DNA from: CAZHFW01 sp964531675
Lineage (GTDB): Bacteria > Planctomycetota > Phycisphaerae > Phycisphaerales > UBA1924
Assembly (NCBI GenBank): GCA_964531675.1
Contig: CAZHFW010000008.1
Span: 1 to 64,000, forward strand
Direction: 5' to 3'
DNA length: 64,000 bases
Part shown: positions 33,437-42,200 of the stretch, piece by piece
Position numbering within the stretch: the stretch's first letter is position 1
How the letters are laid out: each line of letters begins with the position of its first letter
Translations under genes and position numbers: made by a program
Notes under the pieces: generated by a model
The model's database searches: none
Told to the model about the DNA's origin: nothing
The model's input: only the letters and a program-made list of their open reading frames with translations

Positions 33437-34207
33437 ATGAAGAGCAAGGAGCAGATCGTGCGTGATTGGCTGCCCCGGTATACGGGGCGGTCCTTGGAGG
33501 AGTTCGGGCCTTACATCCTGCTGACGAACTTCATGGACTACGTGGAGCGATTCGCGGAGAAGTTCAACGTGGATGTGGTCGGTCGCGACCGGCCCATGCA
33601 ATCCGCGACCGCGGGCGGCATCACGATCCTGAACTTCGGCATGGGTTCGGCGATGGCCGCGACCACCATGGATCTGCTCCTGGCGGTCGAGCCCAAGGCG
33701 GTCCTGTTCCTGGGCAAGTGCGGCGGTCTAAAGAAGGCCAAGCTCGGGGATTTCGTCCTACCGATCGCGGCGATCCGAGGCGAAGGCACCAGCAACGAGT
33801 ACATGCCCCCCGAAGTTCCGGCCCTGCCTTCATTCAGGCTCCAGCGTGCTGTGTCGGAAGCGATCATCAAGCACAAGTGCGACTACTGGACCGGAACGGT
33901 CTATACCACCAACCGCCGGGTGTGGGAGCACGACGAGAAGTTCAAGGAGTACCTCCGCCAGATCCGCGCCATCGGCATCGACATGGAAACCGCGACGATC
34001 TTCCTCGTCGGGTTCGTGAACTCGATCCCCAAGGGCGCTCTGTTGCTGGTCTCGGACAATCCGATGTCTCCCGAGGGCGTCAAGACCGGCGCGAGCGATC
34101 GCGAGGTCACGAGCCGCTACGTGGAGACGCACCTGTCCGTGGGCATCGAGGCGCTGGTCGACCTCCGCGACTCGGGCGAGAGTGTCAAGCACCTTCGGTT
34201 CGAGTGA
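33437..34207 (+). CDS. amn: AMP nucleosidase, short form
   Basis: 256 residues of the PNP/UDP phosphorylase fold. Landmarks are ITILNFGMGSAMAATTMDLL (phosphate/ribose site), VLFLGKCGGLKKAKLGDFVLP, and the catalytic IGIDMETATIFLVG (Glu of the MET motif). LLVSDNPMSPEGVKT supplies the purine-site Asp. The protein corresponds to the catalytic domain without the N-terminal regulatory domain of E. coli Amn, a form known from Bacteroidetes and Planctomycetes. It cleaves AMP to adenine and ribose 5-phosphate. Confidence 0.88.
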   Translation: MKSKEQIVRDWLPRYTGRSLEEFGPYILLTNFMDYVERFAEKFNVDVVGRDRPMQSATAGGITILNFGMGSAMAATTMDLLLAVEPKAVLFLGKCGGLKKAKLGDFVLPIAAIRGEGTSNEYMPPEVPALPSFRLQRAVSEAIIKHKCDYWTGTVYTTNRRVWEHDEKFKEYLRQIRAIGIDMETATIFLVGFVNSIPKGALLLVSDNPMSPEGVKTGASDREVTSRYVETHLSVGIEALVDLRDSGESVKHLRFE

Positions 34208-34230
34208 GCGGCATCGAGTCAGCAACCCGC

Positions 34231-34265
34231 AAAAAGCACAAGGCGGGGCATGGGGCCCCGCCTTG
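34231..34265 (-). terminator. Rho-independent terminator of the PEP-CTERM-type gene
   Basis: An 11-bp stem CAAGGCGGGGC / GCCCCGCCTTG (34255-34265 with 34239-34249) followed on the minus strand by a T run at 34235-34231. It lies 22 nt past the stop. Confidence 0.88.
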
Positions 34266-34286
34266 CGATCAGAAGCTCATGCAGGA

Positions 34287-35213
34287 TTAGCGGCGACGAC
34301 GCAGGCCCATGCCCGCGGCTCCCACCAGCACCAGCGAAGCGCCGGGCGCGGGAACGAACGCGAGGCCCGCGAAGCCCGTGTACACCGTTCCGCCAGAGAC
34401 CGAGCCCGAGGCGCCGGTCGCGCCGATCACATCGAGCGTGCCCGAGCCGAAGTTGAACGAGTAGAGATTCCCGGTCGAGCCGGTATCGCCATCGGCGATG
34501 AGCAGACGGCCCGTGGAGGGTTCGAAGGTCATGCCCGCGCAGTTGCCGAGCACCGTCGAGGTCGTGTACGTGTTGAGGATCGAGCCGGACGCCGCGTCAA
34601 TGCGGTACAGGATCGCCGGCCCGGGCTGGTCGGGGTAGCGGGTGTCCAGGCCGTAGAGATCGCCATTGGCGCCGAACGCCATGGCGCTGATGTCCAGGTG
34701 CAGGCCGCCGCCCGGGATGACGTTGCTGATGATCGTGCCAAGGCCCGTGACGGTGTCGATCTTGAAGAGGGTCGAGTAGGTCACGTGCGAGCTGCAACCC
34801 CAGAGATGGCCAGAGGGGTCGAAGGCCAGATCGCCCTCATAGACCGCCAGGGGCGCGTCCGAAGCGGAGTTCAGCGGATCAAGGCGTCCGACAGCGGTCG
34901 CCGCGCCGGTCGTGGGATTGATCGAGACCAGGAGGTTCTTGCCGCCCTGGCCCGAGACGTTGTTGATGCGGCCGAACTGATCGGTGAGGCCGTACATCTT
35001 CCCGGTGACGGGCGAAACCGCGATGCCCACCAGGTCGTTGACGTTCACAAGGCGAGGATTGGAAGCGGCGCCCGTGATGGGATCCACGTCGTACAGCTTG
35101 GGGCCCTGCCCGTTGGTCTGTCCCGCGGTGCGGAACATCGCGCCGTAGAGCTGACCCTGCGCGGACGAGGCGAGGGCAACGGAAGCCAGCAATGCAAAAC
35201 GAATCGCAGTCAT
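34287..35213 (-). CDS. Surface protein with PEP-CTERM-type sorting tail
   Basis: 308 residues. A signal peptide (FALLASVALASSAQG) is followed by about 270 residues of beta-propeller-like repeats with NG/GD turns (LVGIAVSPVTGKMYGLTD, GDLAFDPSGHLWG, AMAFGANGDLYGLD, GMTFEPSTGRLLIAD). The C-terminus is a PEP-CTERM-style signal: VPAPGASLVLVGAAGMGLRRRR, with Pro-Ala-Pro, a hydrophobic helix and four arginines. Such proteins are processed by exosortase and released or anchored at the surface. GGAG lies before the ATG. Binding partner unknown. Confidence 0.86.
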   Translation of the reverse strand: MTAIRFALLASVALASSAQGQLYGAMFRTAGQTNGQGPKLYDVDPITGAASNPRLVNVNDLVGIAVSPVTGKMYGLTDQFGRINNVSGQGGKNLLVSINPTTGAATAVGRLDPLNSASDAPLAVYEGDLAFDPSGHLWGCSSHVTYSTLFKIDTVTGLGTIISNVIPGGGLHLDISAMAFGANGDLYGLDTRYPDQPGPAILYRIDAASGSILNTYTTSTVLGNCAGMTFEPSTGRLLIADGDTGSTGNLYSFNFGSGTLDVIGATGASGSVSGGTVYTGFAGLAFVPAPGASLVLVGAAGMGLRRRR

Positions 35214-35342
35214 GCCTTTTCTCCTGAGCGATACGCACCCCGACTGTGCATATGCGGCTTAAGAAGCAGTGTATTCAGAACAATCCGAGGCATGCCAGCG
35301 ATTCCCCCGGCCGCGCGACGCGATTCCCGAGAAACACTGAGT

Positions 35343-36521
35343 TCACCGGAAGACGATGCCCGCTTCGACCCGCATCACCTCGCGTGCGCTGACCGCTGCC
35401 GCGACGGCGCAGATCAGGACCACACATCCGCCGGAGATGACCGGGGTCTGCCACACGAGCCTGAAGGGCATGCCGCCCAGGTTGCACAGCACGCCCAGGC
35501 AGCAGGCGCCCCCGAGACCAAAGCCGAACCCCACGATGCCGCAGAGCGTCGCCTGGGTGACGACCATCTTGACGATCGTCGCGTCGGAGGCGCCCATGGC
35601 CTTGAGGGCGGCGTATTGCTTCATGTTGTCATGGGTGAACATGTAGAGCAGCTGGCCTGCGATGGCGAACCCCACGATCATGCCAAGCCCCACCATCATC
35701 CCGATGTTCGCGATGATGTCGGTGTGCTTGATGTAGTACCAGACGGTGTCGTCCATGTACTGATGCTGCGTCCGGGCCCGGAAGCCCGTCGCTTCCTGGA
35801 TCCGCTTGGCGACCGCCTCGTGGTCGTTTCCCGGAGCGACCTTCACCAGCACGAACGACAGCAGGTTGCGCTCGGGCGGCGCGAACGTGAGGGCCCGGGA
35901 ATAGGTCGTGTACACCGTCGCCTTCGTGAAGAACCGGCGGGCCACATCCGTGAGCCCCACCACGACCGCACGGCGGTCGTTGATCAGCAGCGTGTCCCCC
36001 ACCTCCAGCGGGCGGTCGGGCCCGGACGGGAGCTCGCCGCGGGCGTGCTCGGTTGAGAGCGGCTGCCTGAGGATCGTCTCCGCGCTGATCTTGTCCACGA
36101 TCACCGCGTCGGTCTGCCTGAGCTTGGAGAGTTCCTCGGGAGCCAGCAGAGGCGGGCCGCCGGTGAGGGTCGCGTCATCGAGCCCGACGATCTGGACGCC
36201 GCGGAACCGCCCGGACGCGAGCCTCGTGCGCAGGGTGCCGTCAAAGAGCGGCACCGCCCACTGCACGCCCTCCACGCCGCGGACGCGCTGGAGGGCGGTC
36301 GATGGGAGGTTGGCGATCTCTTCGGGATACTCGACCGCGGGATCCATCACCCAGATGTCCGCCTGCGCGGTGTCCTGAATGAACGCGTAGGTCCGCGTCA
36401 TGATCCCGACGAACATCGAGAGCAGCTGGGTGATCAGGAGCGACGCGAAGAAGATGCCAAAGAGCACGCCCACGTACTTGGCGCGGTCCCCTGTGAGCAT
36501 GCTGATGGCGATCCGGATCAT
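35343..36521 (-). CDS. ABC transporter permease, FtsX/MacB/DevC type
   Basis: 392 residues. One N-terminal transmembrane helix, then a periplasmic domain of about 200 residues, and three C-terminal helices. The last block contains YAALKAMGASDATIVKMVV, the conserved cytoplasmic FtsX/MacB motif. This topology fits mechanotransmission ABC systems that act on substrates in the periplasm, such as MacB, LolC/E and DevC. It is 9 nt downstream of the ATPase gene. Substrate unknown; a lipid or lipoprotein cargo is possible given the MlaF-like ATPase. Confidence 0.9.
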   Translation of the reverse strand: MIRIAISMLTGDRAKYVGVLFGIFFASLLITQLLSMFVGIMTRTYAFIQDTAQADIWVMDPAVEYPEEIANLPSTALQRVRGVEGVQWAVPLFDGTLRTRLASGRFRGVQIVGLDDATLTGGPPLLAPEELSKLRQTDAVIVDKISAETILRQPLSTEHARGELPSGPDRPLEVGDTLLINDRRAVVVGLTDVARRFFTKATVYTTYSRALTFAPPERNLLSFVLVKVAPGNDHEAVAKRIQEATGFRARTQHQYMDDTVWYYIKHTDIIANIGMMVGLGMIVGFAIAGQLLYMFTHDNMKQYAALKAMGASDATIVKMVVTQATLCGIVGFGFGLGGACCLGVLCNLGGMPFRLVWQTPVISGGCVVLICAVAAAVSAREVMRVEAGIVFR

Positions 36522-36530
36522 GGCTTGGGT

Positions 36531-37355
36531 TCAGTTTCCGCAGCGGTTGGTGCGGTGCAACGCAGGCATCATCTCCAGATAAGGTTGCACGTTGGGGAGC
36601 GGGGAGAGCAGGAAGTCACGGAAGGGCCCGTCGAAACACACCTGCCCGCGGTCGAGCATGACGACCCGAGGCTCAAGCCGCCTGAGCAGCGCGGTGTCGT
36701 GCGTGATCACCAGGCTTGTCCGCTGCACGCCCGACGCGGTCGGGGTGTCGTGCGTCCGGCCGATCAGGTCGTGCACGATGGTCGTGTGTTCAGGATCCAG
36801 TCCAGCCGTGGGTTCGTCGTAGAAGAAGATCGCGGGATCCAGGACCAGCGCTCTGGCGATCGACACCCGCTTGGCCATCCCGCCGGAGAGATTGTCCCGC
36901 TGGCGAGGGAGCACGAGCTCCGGATCGAGCCCGACCGCGGTGAGGGCCTCGCGGGCGCGGGGGAGAACCTGGGCTTCGCTCAGCCCGCGGGTCTCGTCGG
37001 GGAGCAGCAGGAGATTCTCGAGCACCGTGCCCGAGAAGAGTGCGTTGCGCTGGAAGACGACCGCCCAGTGCGTCCGGATGCGGTCGAGCTGATCCTCGTC
37101 CAGATCAGCGAGATCGCGGAGCGGAGCCGAGGGATCATCGAAGTCGGCGACCCTGATGGTTCCCTGGTCCGGGATCAGGTGCCGGATGATGCACTGGAGG
37201 AGCACGGTCTTGCCGCAGCCTGACCCCCCGACGATGGCGACCAGCTCTCCGCGGCGGATCGTCAGATCAACTCCCTGGAGCACGTGCTGAGCGCCGAAGG
37301 ACTTGTGCACGGCGTCACAGACGATGGTCGGCGAAGTGGCGGGAGCGGTTGGCAC
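36531..37355 (-). CDS. ABC transporter ATPase with MlaF-like signature
   Basis: 274 residues. Walker A GGSGCGKTVLL, Q-loop VVFQRNALFSG, signature LSGGMAKRVSIARAL, Walker B IFFYDEPTAGLDPE and H-loop ITHD. The form SGGMxKRV plus YDEPTAGLDP is diagnostic of the MlaF (lipid transporter) group, yet the partner permease is FtsX-like. The GTG at 37355 is chosen because GGAG lies 5 nt upstream. The TTG at 37379 coincides with the -10 hexamer and cannot be the start. Confidence 0.9.
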   Translation of the reverse strand: MPTAPATSPTIVCDAVHKSFGAQHVLQGVDLTIRRGELVAIVGGSGCGKTVLLQCIIRHLIPDQGTIRVADFDDPSAPLRDLADLDEDQLDRIRTHWAVVFQRNALFSGTVLENLLLLPDETRGLSEAQVLPRAREALTAVGLDPELVLPRQRDNLSGGMAKRVSIARALVLDPAIFFYDEPTAGLDPEHTTIVHDLIGRTHDTPTASGVQRTSLVITHDTALLRRLEPRVVMLDRGQVCFDGPFRDFLLSPLPNVQPYLEMMPALHRTNRCGN

Positions 37356-37378
37356 GGAGACTCCGGGAGGTGAACCCA

Positions 37379-37384
37379 AGGATA
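37379..37384 (-). promoter_or_regulatory. Putative -10 element of the ABC ATPase-permease operon
   Basis: TATCCT on the minus strand, about 23 nt before GTG 37355, with the GGAG ribosome site between. Confidence 0.45.
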
Positions 37385-37392
37385 GGGCGTTG

Positions 37393-37421
37393 TTGCGGAG
37401 TCGAGGTCGGAACGGTAGATT
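37393..37421 (+). promoter_or_regulatory. Promoter of the histone-H1-like gene
   Basis: TTGCGG (-35, 37393-37398), a 17-nt spacer, and TAGATT (-10, 37416-37421). This is the clearest two-part promoter in the window. The leader is about 35 nt with AGGAG before the ATG. Confidence 0.6.
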
Positions 37422-37462
37422 TGGCGCACGCCGGGAGTCGGCGCTAGCTCAGGAGTGGAACC

Positions 37463-37720
37463 ATGGCGAAGAAAGCCAAGAAGAAGGCCAAGAAAGCGTC
37501 CAAGAAGAAGGGCTCAAAGAAAGCCGCCAAGAAGGCTTCCAAGAAGACCCCAAAGAAGACGAAGAAGAAGGCCCGCCGCACCGTGATGTACAGCTCCAAG
37601 GGAAAGAAGCTCTACGCCAAGCGCAACGCGAGCGGCCAGTTCAAGGACATCCAGTCCTACGCCCGCGCCCACGCTGCCGACATGGCCAAGACCTCCGCGG
37701 CCGAAGCGGCCGGTGCGTGA
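37463..37720 (+). CDS. Lysine-rich histone-H1-like DNA-binding protein
   Basis: 85 residues. Residues 1-38 are almost only Lys, Ala and Ser (KKAKKASKKK-type repeats), as in the C-terminal tails of histone H1, Chlamydia Hc2 and other bacterial nucleoid proteins. Residues 39-85 form a small ordered part (VMYSSKGKKLYAKRNASGQFKDIQSYARAHA). A perfect AGGAG ribosome site, strong promoter and terminator suggest high expression. It probably compacts DNA; electrostatic binding is inferred from composition. Confidence 0.85.
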   Translation: MAKKAKKKAKKASKKKGSKKAAKKASKKTPKKTKKKARRTVMYSSKGKKLYAKRNASGQFKDIQSYARAHAADMAKTSAAEAAGA

Positions 37721-37769
37721 TACTGGCCGTCGGGTAATACTGGCTGAAGCGATCAAAGCTGAAGCGAGC

Positions 37770-37815
37770 AAAAAAGAACCGACGCCGATTCCCAGGGCGT
37801 CGGTTCTTCGTTTTT
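37770..37815 (+). terminator. Strong terminator after the histone-H1-like gene
   Basis: A 13-bp perfect stem AAGAACCGACGCC / GGCGTCGGTTCTT (37774-37786 with 37796-37808) flanked by an A run upstream and CGTTTTT downstream. It could also stop minus-strand transcription from the oxidoreductase gene at 37892. Confidence 0.9.
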
Positions 37816-37891
37816 GGGGCTCGGCCGCAGAGGAACGCCCGGCGCGGATCGTTCCCGGGGCAGCCTGTTTCCGGTCGGCTTCCCCGCCCGA

Positions 37892-39199
37892 TCAGAACGC
37901 GGGAAGGCTGTAGCCCTCGCGCCGCTGGTAGTCCCGCCAGGCGTTGGCTTCCGGATCGTTCTCGAACTCCCAGGTCTTGGGATTCCAGTTGAGCGGGCGC
38001 TTGTGCTGATACACGAGGTTTACGAGGTGGCAGGCCGCGACCGACCTGGCCCCCACTTCGACATCGCAGATCGGAGGCTTGCGGTCCGCGACGGCGCGGA
38101 GCCAGTCCTTGTGATGGCTCTCGGCTCGTGGGATCAGGAAGTCCTTGGGACCGAGCGGATCGGTGAGGATGTGATCGTTGGAGGCCTTCAGGACACCTCG
38201 ATCAACGTGGATCCAGCCCGACGATCCGGTGAAGAGGCAACCGCCGGGACCGCCGTGGATGACCTCGACCCCGGAGGCGTAGATGAGCCTGGCGCCGAAC
38301 ATGGAGTCGGCCTTGAGCGGCGGGAGGGCCTGAACCGGGCCCGAGTCGTCGGCGCCGATGCCCCACTGGGCGATGTCGAAGTGATGGGCACCGAAGTCGG
38401 TGATCATGCCGCCGGAGTATTCCCGGTAGAGACGCCAGTCGGGATAGTTGTTGTGCACGCCCCGGGGTGACAGGACCGCGTTGTACGCGCGCATCGGCGC
38501 CGGCCCGAGCCAGCGGTCCCAGTCAAGCCCGGGCTCCATGGGCTCCTCCGGCAGATCGCAAGGCACGGGGCAAACGCCCGTCTTCTTCACCGGGACGCCG
38601 ACGTGCACCGTCAGAAGCTGACCGATCCGGCCCGAGCGAACCGCTTCGACCGCCTTGGGGAAGACCTGCCCGAACTCGGTGCGTTGCTGGCTGCCGGTCT
38701 GCAGGACCCGATTGAACTTGCGCACCGCTTCGATCATCAGCCTGGCTTCGGCCAGGTTGTACGAGAGCGGCTTCTCGCAATAGATGTCCTTTCCAGCCTT
38801 GGCAGCGTCGATGACCATCGCCGCGTGCCAGTGGTCCGGGCTGGCGATCACGACCGCATCGACGTCGGGTCGCGCGAGCACTTCGAGGTAATCGACCGAG
38901 GCGAAACACGTCCCTTGCGACTGGTAGGCGTCGTCCACCATCTTGCGGGCGTGCTCGCGCCGAGAGGTGTCGCAATCGCAGACCGCCACCACGCGCACGT
39001 CGGTGTTCTTCAGGAACACCGAGAGGTGGTACCGGTTCTGCGTGCCCATCCCGATGAACGCCAGGCCGAGCTTGGCGTTGGGCCGCCTTGACCGCAGCAC
39101 GCTCGGCGCGGCGATCGCGGAGGTTCCCGAAACCGCCGCGAGGGCGGAGGTCGCAGCAGCAAGCGACACGAAACGACGCCGGGAGAGCTGAGTGTTCAT
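37892..39199 (-). CDS. Tat-exported Gfo/Idh/MocA-family oxidoreductase
   Basis: 435 residues. A Tat signal (LSRRRFVSLAAATSALAAV) leads to an NAD(P)-binding Rossmann domain (GLAFIGMGTQNRYHL) with the family EKP motif (YCEKPLSYNLAEA). The substrate-binding domain has DFGAHHFDIAQWG with the catalytic-type Asp/His pair. Tat export implies the dinucleotide is bound before transport. Such proteins are expanded in Planctomycetes, where they act on sugars or sugar acids at the cell envelope. GGAGG lies before the ATG. Its promoter overlaps the stop codon of the giant secretin gene. Confidence 0.92.
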   Translation of the reverse strand: MNTQLSRRRFVSLAAATSALAAVSGTSAIAAPSVLRSRRPNAKLGLAFIGMGTQNRYHLSVFLKNTDVRVVAVCDCDTSRREHARKMVDDAYQSQGTCFASVDYLEVLARPDVDAVVIASPDHWHAAMVIDAAKAGKDIYCEKPLSYNLAEARLMIEAVRKFNRVLQTGSQQRTEFGQVFPKAVEAVRSGRIGQLLTVHVGVPVKKTGVCPVPCDLPEEPMEPGLDWDRWLGPAPMRAYNAVLSPRGVHNNYPDWRLYREYSGGMITDFGAHHFDIAQWGIGADDSGPVQALPPLKADSMFGARLIYASGVEVIHGGPGGCLFTGSSGWIHVDRGVLKASNDHILTDPLGPKDFLIPRAESHHKDWLRAVADRKPPICDVEVGARSVAACHLVNLVYQHKRPLNWNPKTWEFENDPEANAWRDYQRREGYSLPAF

Positions 39200-39224
39200 G
39201 CGGGCCTCCGGGATGGTGGCCCCG

Positions 39225-39230
39225 AGTCTA
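39225..39230 (-). promoter_or_regulatory. Putative -10 element of the Tat oxidoreductase gene
   Basis: TAGACT on the minus strand, 25 nt before ATG 39199. It shares its TAG with the stop codon of the giant secretin gene. Confidence 0.4.
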
Positions 39231-42200
39231 CCGACGCGTGTTCACTCGTGTCACCGCGGGAGGTGGATCCACGTTGCGGGAGGTCCTTGCGGGCGTCGCG
39301 GAGTCGGCGCGAGGCTTGGGAGCGGGCGGGTTGTTCTCCGGGCTTGGCGGCTCCACCGGCGGCTGCCCACCGGAACCGGCGGGAACCTCCGAGGGAGGCG
39401 TTCCGGGATTGTCCGCGGGGGTGGGAGCAGGCGGCCCGCCGGGCTGGACGTCCTGCGGCGCGGGCTGAACCGGCGGAGCGGCCGGGTTCATGTTGCTGGG
39501 CGGATTGCGGGGCGCGCCGGGGGGACCCGAGCGGTGCTCCGGATTGACATACGACGCCGGATCCGGCGATTCGGGGGTGATGGTCCGAATGAGGTCCGCG
39601 TCGCGCGTGCCGAGCTGATCAAGGTAGTTGCGGATCTGGCTCGAGTCCTGCACGCGGTCCAGCGCGCTGTTGTTCACGCGGTCGGCTGCTTCCGCGAACC
39701 CGCCTCCCTGGCTGCCCGGGATGATGCGGGGCGTCAGGATCACCAGAAGCTCGGTCTTGGACGCGGTCTTCTTGGTGGACTGGAACGCGGCGCCGATGCC
39801 CGGGAGATCGCCGAGCAGCGGAACCTTGGTGCGACGTTCTTCCTCGACGGACTGGATCAGGCCGCCGATGACGACCGACTGGCCGTCCTTCACGGTCACG
39901 ATCGTGTCCACGGTGCGCTGGTTGATGACCGGGGCCTGGAAGTCCTCGGTGATCTGCGTGGTCTTGTTGGTGAGCTGCGAGATCTCGGGGTTGATCTCCA
40001 TCCGGACAAAACCGTCATTGCTGATCGACGGCATCACGTTCAGGATGATGCCGACGTCCTTGCGGACCACGTCGGACCGGATGTTGCCCGTCGTGAGCCG
40101 CTCGACGCCCTCGACGATCGCGATGTTCTCGCCGACCTGGATCTTGGCCTTGTTGTTGTTGTTCACCATGACCTGGGGGTTCGAGAGGATCTCGAGTTTG
40201 CCCTGGGCCTGGAGAGCGCGGATGAGCAGGCCGAAGTCCGCCGAGGCGACGGAGAGATTGGGCACGCCCAGGCCGGTCTCGATCTTGCCGGTGGAGGCGG
40301 CGCTGGTGCCGATCGTGTAGTTGTCGCCTCCGAAGGGGCCGACGTTGATGTCCATGGCCCACTCGTCGCTCGCGTCGACCGTGACTTCGGCGAGCAGGAC
40401 CTCGATCATGACCTGAGGCGGCGAGCTGTCGAGTTCCTCGACGATCTTGAGGACCATGTCCATGTAGCGCGGGCTGGTGGAGATCACCAGCTTGTTGGAC
40501 TTGTCGTCGCCGACCACGGTCACTTCGCGCTCGAGCTGGCGGGCCAGCGACCCGGTGAGCTGAGCCCCCAGGGTCGTGCGCTCGAGCGTGGACTCACCCT
40601 TGAAGTACGACGCCAGGGTGGTCTCGATGTCCTTGGCCTTGGCGTTGCGCAGGTGATAGACCACGCGCTCGCGATCGGAAGCCTCGACCGAGTCCAGATC
40701 GGTGACGACCTTGCGGACCAGATCCAGGTACTCCTTGGTGCCGGAGACGAGCAACGTGTTCGTGCGTGCGTCGATGGCGATCGAGAGCTGCTGACGCTCG
40801 TCGGGCACCGCGGTGACGGTCGTTCCCGCAAGCTGGCCCGGCGGCTCGACCGCGGGGCCCGACTGATCCGTGGGCGAGTTCTGCGCGTTGCCCGGGTCCT
40901 CCTGCCCCCGAGCGGGCACGAGCACATAGCTGTTGCCCTGCTGGCGCAGGTTGAAGACATCACGCAGCAGTTCCGCCATCGCGCGGGCGTCGGCGTTCTT
41001 GAGCTGGAACGTCTCGATCTTGCGGAGCCCAGCGTTGGAGCCATCGATGTCCTGCACGAGCTCGTCGATGAGCTTGAGCATCTGGGGCGGCGCCGCCACC
41101 ATGACCGAGTTGGTGCGGATGTCCGGCGTCAGGGTGACCTGCTCGCGGATGAACCCGTCGACGTCCGCTTCGGTCGCGTTACGTCCTGTCGTATTCTTGA
41201 TGTCGCCCGCGACCTGATCCTTCAGGAAGCGGATCTTGGTCGCCTGCTTCCCCGCGACTGCGCGGCCGCCGAGCGGACGGCCGGCGAGCACGTTCTCGAC
41301 GAGATTCACCACCTCCAGCGCGTTGGCGGACTTGAGTTCAATGCGACGTACTTCACGCACCGTCTGGATCTGGGTCGTTTCCAGACGCGTCACGATCGAA
41401 CGGATCTCGGTGATGTCCGCTTCGGTGCCCGTGACGAGGATGGCGTTGAGCCGCTCATTGGGAACGACGTTGACCGCGTTGTTCCCGCGGGTCGCGTTCT
41501 GCTTGTCGAGGTAGAGGCTCTTGATCTGGGCGGTGATGTCGGTGGGCGTGCCCTGGGTGAGCTGGATGAGCTCGGTGCGCTGCTGGGCATTGAGCAGGTT
41601 CGCGTCCTTGGAAAGGGCGGACACCAGTTCCTTGATGACGCCCAGATTCTCGTCGGATGCCGCGATGATCAGGAGGTTGTTGATCGGCTCGGCCTCGATC
41701 GAGAAGGCGTCAAGCGGATTGCGGACCGTACCCGAACGCGTGGCGGCTTCGAGCCTCTCACGCATGAGCCGTTCGATCTTGGGGGCCAGCTGGGTCACGG
41801 TCGCGCCGCTGACCGGCAGGATGTGGAGCCCGACGGAGTAGTTGGCCTGCTCGGCGTCGATCTGCTTGAGCAAGCCCTCGATGATCGCGAAGGAGCGATT
41901 CGATGTGGAGATCAGCAGAGCGTTGGTGCGCGTGTCCGCGGAGATCGTCAGCTTGTCCTCGGGACGCGTCGGGCCATTGCGCTCGCGCTGCCTGAAGATG
42001 TCCTGAATCAGCGACGACACGCGTTCGGCCGCTGCGAACTTCAGGGGATACACGTGCACCGTGTTCTGGGCGCTGGCGGCCTCGACATCGAGGGTCGCGA
42101 CCAGTTCACGCACGACCGCCAGGTTCGCGGGCGTGCCCACCACGATCAGCGCGTTGAGCGTCTCCTCGGGCGTGATGACCAGGCCAGTCACCGGAGCGAA

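Noticed and set aside
37356..37379. TTG 37379 as start of the ABC ATPase
   Set aside because: The codon overlaps the TATCCT -10 hexamer. GTG 37355 has GGAG at correct spacing.
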